Part shown: positions 58,292 to 64,000 of the stretch, piece by piece
How the letters are laid out: each line of letters starts with the position of its first letter
Numbering within the stretch: the first letter of the stretch is position 1
Notes under the pieces: model-generated
What the model was told of the DNA's origin: nothing
The model's database searches: none
The model's input: the letters and a program-made list of their open reading frames with translations, nothing else
From: Riptortus pedestris
Lineage: Eukaryota > Arthropoda > Insecta > Hemiptera > Alydidae
Reading direction: 5' to 3'
Assembly: GCA_019009955.1 (NCBI GenBank)
Contig: CM032230.1
Coordinates: 104,306,501 to 104,370,500 of the forward strand
Length of the DNA: 64,000 nt
Translations under genes and position numbers: made by a program

Positions 58292-58886
58292 TATTTCTTA
58301 AGGGAAATCAGCTACTGAGGTCGTACGCATGTACTATAAATGTTATATATACATTTATTCCCTATCTTGAATATTAACGGAAATATTTGGATTTTTCAGT
58401 TGTCAGCCATCAGAAAACGTTCACTTCTGCTCGTGGTAGATAAACAATACTATTTTATATAATAAACCACATTATTCGTAGCTTAAATACCAAATATTGT
58501 TTTCCATAGACCTTAATTATACGAGATAGATGCAAAAATGTCCTTGTAACCCCCCTCCCCCCGTCTTAAATTCATGGACTACTAAAATTTGATTAATGGA
58601 GATAAAAATTATTCTGATTCATTATAAATTAGAGTACGCGAAATACTACATAGTTTTCAATAAAATGAATGTGTTATATTCTGATATATTTCAGTTATTG
58701 TTTTTCTTTCCCGTGAGCCGTTGGCCGACCTGTTTGTGTACATTTGACACGCTTCCCGTCGGGAAGGGAAAGATTTCATATTCCCTTTTGTATTTATACA
58801 CTTTATATTCACGGTGGTGTAGTGTTAGGAATATGTAGGTTTATCAATTATTAGCCTTCACGAGGGAAATCTGCTTAGTGACGGAC
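58292..58886 (+). mobile_element. HINE-like element, form C, first of a tandem pair
   Basis: Worn 5' end (CTTAAGGGAAATCAGC) and GGTCGTACGCATG join directly to TACTATAAATGTTATAT, losing the AT tract and shared block. Body to CGAGGGAAATCTGCTTAGTG; the terminal hairpin is lost, leaving only GACGGAC at 58886. Confidence 0.85.
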
Positions 58887-58890
58887 TTTT

Positions 58891-59473
58891 AGCAGATTTC
58901 CTTAAGGGAAATCAGCTATTGAGGTTGTATTCATGACGGAATTTTCGAAATTTTTCTTCAAATGTCCATCGATCCTACCTAGTAGATAACGAAAATGAGG
59001 TCCGTTCAAAACTGTATCTATCTATCTATATATTTGTCTGTTACCGTTCTAGCGGTCGTAATTTTTGTTTGATCGTCACCAAACTCGATATTTAGTCGTT
59101 TAATGTAAAAATAAAGATCAAGTTCGTTAACGGCCGAAATCGGACCAGTGGGAGGGGGGCTTAGAGGGGAGGATTTTCGAAAATTCGAAATATCTCCGTT
59201 ACTATACGTCGCATCGAGAAATTGTACAGAATCAATCTTATTACAAATTAAATTTACTATAAATATTGTTCTATACATTTATTCCCTATCTTGAATATTA
59301 ACCGAGATATTTGCATTTTTATTAAATTTGGGCCGATAACGGATTTTTGAATTTCCCGCCAAAAGCTAGTTCGGCCCTTTGCCGTAACTGTTTGGCTCTC
59401 GTATGGAGATTTCTCTATTGTATAACTTCACGTGGGAAATCTGCTTAGTTTACGCAGCCCCTGCGTGACGGAC
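58891..59473 (+). mobile_element. HINE-like element, form A, second of a tandem pair
   Basis: Begins four T after the previous copy ends. 5' block, a TATC run replacing the AT tract (about 59016-59031), GTTCTAGCGGTCG, the G-run stretch, form A block, to CCCCTGCGTGACGGAC at 59473, then GTTTT and a SINE. Confidence 0.9.
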
Positions 59474-59477
59474 GTTT

Positions 59478-59690
59478 TAGGGGCTCAGGTAGCCATGCGA
59501 GTTATATCTAGCCTAGAGGTAGATTCCCTCCTGGGTAATAGGAATTCATTTAGTAACGGAATTCATTTAATGAAATCCTTAGTCCCACCAAGGCTAGAAA
59601 ATGAACCCTTGGGCGGTGACCTGAAGATACCCCGTCCCAATCATCCTTAGTTGTGAAAAGTGGGATTTAATAAGTCATAATAATATGGCA
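59478..59690 (+). repeat. tRNA-derived SINE
   Basis: GGGGCTCAGGTAGCCATGCG start, AGAGGTAGATTCCCTCCTGG as a worn B-box region, AACGGAATTCATTTAATG, CCTTAGTCCCACCAAGGC, tail AAAAGTGGGATTTAATAAG. It adjoins the 3' end of the HINE copy without a gap. Confidence 0.75.
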
Positions 59691-61241
59691 GTTATAACTT
59701 ATTCGTTTCATCGAGTAGTGTAGGTATAATTTCTATTCCAAAAATGGACGCTAATAAATAATTTTTTGTGAGTTTTTAACATGTGAATAATCTTCTGACA
59801 TTTACAATCTCAGAGGTCTTTTTAAATTAAAAAGAAATGAGCTCAATGTTTAAATATATACACTCTCTATTTGACTCTAAATGTAGTTTATCATGACCAC
59901 ATGATAGAAATATTATATTTGCTTAGATAGGAGATACTATTTACTGAAGGTTGGCAAAAGTAAATAAAAAATACCAGTAGCTCAGTAAGTACACAAATAT
60001 TTATACAACTATAATTTCAGTATTGAAATAAGGAGCTCTATCAGAATGGTTATAACTTTTTATATAACTTATTTTCTACACCTCGTCTTTTTTAAGGTTA
60101 AACTTTTAATGGAACTTGACCTATATTTTTACGTAACGGAAATATTTATTAAAGATGACCTTTTTTTTGTCTGTTTATTCCCTAGAAAGAGCACTATTTG
60201 AAAAAAAAAAAAAACTTGAAATTAATGCTGTACTTAAAACATTTAGAGATATCTTAGGTTAATGTGAAATTCGCGTGAGTAGTAGAGGTGGTTTACTGAA
60301 GGCTAAAATCGAAAACAAAAAATACTAATAACTCGGGTAATATTCTTGTAAGTACAAAATGTATAGAATATGACCATTATATATAGATTAAACGTTTAAG
60401 AGGTGGTGCTTGATAATAATCGAATGAAAATTATCATCAATCATCAAATGTATTGAGTTACATAGAATATATATATATATAGACATTCACATCAAAAATT
60501 CAAATTTTTATTGACCTAATTTTGGCCATCAATTAGGTTAAATAGATGGTTGAAAGTTTTTTTTTTAAAAAAGTGCTTCTTTGAGCTAAGTTCAAATAAA
60601 TGCTGTCATGTCGAAATTAAAAATAATCTAAAAAATAGTTTTACGACTGAACCATCGTCATGAGAATTCGAAACATTTTGTACGAATTTGGTCCAACTCG
60701 TGATAAACTAAGTGACGAGTGACCACTTGTGTACGACATTAATACCATTACCAATGCAACTACTAGGGAAATGTACTATAGGTATAGCAGAACCTTACTT
60801 AGATTTAATATGTTATTATTAATAGTGTATATTATTTTAATAGAAAAAAATATATATTTATTTATATTTTGAATCGGCACATAATAGTCGAAATATTTTG
60901 AAAATTGGTATTTATTACCTTGGTTTTTGTTCATTGACCCGAAGGAAGTGGCGAGTACCCTCTTGTTTCAAGACACGTCGTCCTCAATTTCCATATTTAT
61001 GCGCCCCCTGAATATAAAATAGATTGTTGAAGAGTGAATCCTATTATATTTTATACACAATATTCAATTACATTGTGCTGATGGCGTTGCGCTATAGTGG
61101 ATTATATATTACTTCTCAATTTTTTCTATGAAGTACAAAATGTTTGTTATAATTAAACGCAATCGTGTAAGTGCTTGGTTGGTAGATGGTAAATTAAATC
61201 TGCTAAATGGAAGTTACGGCCAAATCTTAATAGGTAAAAAA
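59691..61241. other. No gene recognised; worn HINE-like patch at about 60268-60600
   Basis: GGTGGTTTACTGAAGGC near 60287 and TTTTTATTGACCTAATTTTGG near 60507 recall the form B body and 5' block on either side of a short AT tract (60469-60480). If real, this is an old minus-strand copy. Confidence 0.3.
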
Positions 61242-61811
61242 GTCCGTCACGCAGGGGCTGCGTAAACTAAGTAGATTTCCCTTGTGAAGTTACACAATAG
61301 AGAAATCACCATACGGGAGCCGAACAGTTACGGCGGAACTAGCTTTTGGCGGGAAACTCACTCGTTCGTTATCGGCCCACATTTAATAAAAATGCAAATA
61401 TCTCTGTTAATATTCAAGATAGAGAATAAATGTATAGAACAATATTTATAGTAAATTTAATTTGCAATAAGATTGGTTCTATACACGTTTTAGTGCCGAC
61501 ATATGGTAACGGAGAAATTTTGAATTTTCAAAAATCCCCCCTCTAAACCCCCCCCCTCCTACTGATCTGATTTCAGCCATTAACGAACTTGATCTGTCTT
61601 TTTCCATAATACGTTTAAATATCGAGTTTGGTAACGATCAAACAAAAATTGCGACCGCTAGAGCGTTAACAGACAAATATATATATAATTTTGAACGGAC
61701 CTCATTTTCGTCATCTCCTGGGTAGGATCGATGGACATTTGAATTTTTTTTTTCGAAAATCGCGTCATGAGTACGACCTCAATAGCTGATTTCCCTTAAG
61801 GGAAATCTGCT
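61242..61811 (-). mobile_element. HINE-like element, form A, complete and well preserved
   Basis: GTCCGTCACGCAGGGGCTGCG at 61242, form A block, C runs, CGACCGCTAGAGCGTTAACA, a very short AT tract (61676-61686), 5' block, palindrome CTGATTTCCCTTAAGGG ending 61811. Close to the consensus of all copies. Confidence 0.9.
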
Positions 61812-64000
61812 AACACGACTTTCGGTCATATGATATTTGTCTATTAATGCTATGGGTGCCATTAGTTTACGGCTACTTAAACTTTGCATGTAAAATCATA
61901 AATTGAATTCGTTAATGTAGATATCTGGAAGACCAAGCGGTGTGTGGGCTTCGAGGAAGTGAAAGTTCCAACCGCAAGTATTTCCTTTACTGTTAAGTTG
62001 ATACATAACCATCTAGTGCGGTGGAAACAGTGCCCTGCAGATAGTTGTCTTCCGTGTATTTGACTCTTTCTGGAATGTAAACAAATTTATTTCTACGTTT
62101 GCTATATTCGCCTTCAGCCCACTGTAAACGTCTACAGTTGAGATTTTTTACTTGAAGACTTATCTTATGGTCTCTTATATCATGTTCTGATTAGATAATT
62201 TTCGGAGTAAGAAAGAAATTTGGAGAAAGGAAGGAGATTGGAATACGACACAATGTCTCCTGAAATTAATTAATTAACACCCTCCAAAAAAATCCTAAAT
62301 TTACCTGTATTTTCCGATATTTGCCTGTTTACATGTTCCCCCACCCAACATTCCTTTTGGAAAATAGAAGTTCCTTACAACTAATTGTACTTTGGACCCT
62401 GTAGTCTTTTTTTGTATAATATCCTTTGCACTATTGCGAAACTATTGCTATCAAGAAAATGCTAAACAAAATGTATTTTTGACAATACATCTCTCATCCC
62501 TTAAAAGTAGTAGCAAATACTTTAATTTATGACATTTTGTTCATAATAAAAAGTATGGTTTGGGCAGAAAAACTATCCTTTTACACTGGAGAGGTGAAAC
62601 TTATACACTCTCTTTTAAGGGCAAATGGAATTACGCAAACCCATGGGGTGTATTGCAGTTTTGTAAAAAAAAAAAATGTTTTCACCCTAACCAGTCTTGT
62701 CACTGCCTTGGTCGTAGTCATTTCACTGTCTGATTCTCAGCCTCGGTCAGTGATTCTAGGAATACTAGTTAGTAATTTATTAGCCCAAAGAGATCAAGAA
62801 CCGTTCTGAAGAAATTAGTGGTTTTGTCCATTATTTTCTGCGTGATACCTTGTACTTTTTGTATTTGGAAAGATCATCAATATTTAAAAGTTTGTAGTCT
62901 GAAAATTGCAACCCTTTTTAGTGAAAATGAGTTGGGGTTAGGAAACTCAAAAAAATCCCATTTACCGGTAACGTTCTTCTTAGAAAACATTTAGGACAAT
63001 AATTGTAATACAATACATACATTTTTGAATGTATTCTTGATTTTTGTACTGTTACTCTTGTCATCTGATAGGTAAAATCTGTGGATATTTGGAGAGCTGT
63101 TTCAAAAATTACTTCATAAATTCTAATTCAGGAACATTTTATTTCCTCGCCTGATATCTACACAAAAAAGGGTCATACTTATTTCTTTAATCTACCAATA
63201 TACTATAATTTTGAGTATGAGAGTTAAAAAATCGTTGTCGTTAGAGTCACTGCCATTAAAGAAATACAAATTATCCATAAACGGACATTATTTAAATTTC
63301 GATATTTGAAACATATTAAATGATTCATGAGTTTCTTAGGAATTTCATGTCACCAAGAGAGAGCATTCATAGTAAAAATAATTTTTATTAAAGTTTAAAA
63401 TTTATTTGCCTTTTTCACTCAAAACAGACTGTAATAAGATAAATTATTGCAATTTTAAAATTTGATTGGAGTAAATATAACCCATTCCAAAAATGGATAG
63501 ATCTTGATCCTTAACTTGATTTTCGTTGACGCACGTCATTAGGTAATGTTTTGTCCACTCCAAATCATTGCTTTTGCCAGTTTTATTTGTCGTGTTGAAG
63601 ACCACTTCATAACCAAATGAGTTTACGTATTAGAAATAGATTTTTCAATGATGGATCTATTTTTATTTTTTACTAGCATTGTATTCCTCTCGAGTTATCT
63701 CTTAGATCGAAATCTCTTGTATTGGAAAGCAACAAAAGGTTCTGGGAAAGCATTAGCAATGAGATGGCAGTTAGTAACGTTGTGTTTTGCTTGATTGGTT
63801 GCCCCGATCGATATCCCGACTGTGGGGAAATTTCGACCTCTGTGGCTTTTTTTGTGGACACGCCACATCGTGTTTGTTTGCGAGTGTTTGTGTCTCGCGT
63901 GTCGATCTACCTACTGAATAAAGAACATGATCTGCCAGATTCTTCCGAAAAGGAATATAGGAATAGCTGACGGCTTAATCAAAAGAATTTGTCGGTAATT
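61812..64000. other. No firm gene; unique sequence to the window end
   Basis: The frame 62537-62809 has a hydrophobic stretch (TSLVTALVVVISLS) and is unrecognised. Frames at 63722-63970 (plus) and 63673-63861 (minus) overlap. A faint HINE 5' block match is near 63015-63125 (GTCATCTGATAGG). Could include an exon, but I cannot support one. Confidence 0.25.

Noticed and set aside
1..64000. CRISPR arrays, prokaryotic operons, rRNA genes and intact tRNA genes
   Set aside because: No regularly spaced repeats with unique spacers, no ribosome-binding-site-led gene series and no full tRNA cloverleaf were seen; B-box words belong to SINEs.

Overview
The window looks like intronic and intergenic DNA from a large, AT-rich, transposon-laden arthropod genome, most likely an insect. 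No prokaryotic gene organisation is visible and almost no long coding frame is genuine. The one exon I can support is a 105-bp phase 1-1 exon at 6749-6853 with good splice sites. It encodes the start of an immunoglobulin domain like that of insect klingon, a cell-surface adhesion protein. Much of the rest may be its introns, but no second exon was recognised.

The dominant content is one family of non-autonomous mobile elements, about 35 copies or fragments on both strands, roughly a quarter of the window by hand tally. Read in its proposed sense, a full copy starts with AGCAGATTTCCC inside a short palindrome, followed by a conserved block of about 120 bp. Next come an internal AT microsatellite and a body of variable length. 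The copy ends with the inverted copy GGGAAATCTGCT, a CGCAG-CCC-CTGCG hairpin and GACGGAC. Most copies lie between runs of T. This is the architecture of HINE/DINE-1-type (Helentron-associated) rolling-circle elements. No Rep-helicase gene is visible, so the copies depend on an enzyme from elsewhere. I distinguish a short body (A, about 600 bp), a long body (C, about 1 kb) and a deletion form of the long body (B).

Layered with these are tRNA-derived SINEs (6459, 17917, 23325, 59478), a second tRNA-promoter-like repeat (4945, 34924), and decayed non-LTR retrotransposon ends (11716-12370, 28399-28775, 52823-53374). There are also a gutted mariner transposase gene (41979-42650), a decayed Penelope-like reverse transcriptase (about 43690-44100), two terminal-inverted-repeat elements lodged in the AT tracts of HINE copies, an LTR-like repeat pair and a 600-bp GA tract.

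Three points stand out. The HINE copies include a head-to-tail tandem pair, a mirror-image pair, and a copy reduced to its two ends (31 bp). Seven short motifs share a CTGANGA - hairpin - GAAA - short stem - TH layout, the core of a hammerhead ribozyme; one lies just downstream of the Penelope-like fragment on the same strand. A LINE insertion inside a HINE copy is framed by a 14-bp target duplication.

Layout: 1-5560, HINE copies and a SINE-like repeat; 5560-11700, the Ig exon and mostly unique AT-rich sequence; 11700-19560, LINE remnant, small HINE pieces, an inverted-repeat element and a SINE; 19560-23560, HINE cluster with mirror pair; 23560-29800, mostly unique plus a LINE end; 29800-39480, dense nested repeats; 39480-44200, hairpin, GA tract, mariner and Penelope remnants; 44200-54960, HINE copies with nested insertions; 54960-64000, HINE tandem pair, SINE and unique sequence.
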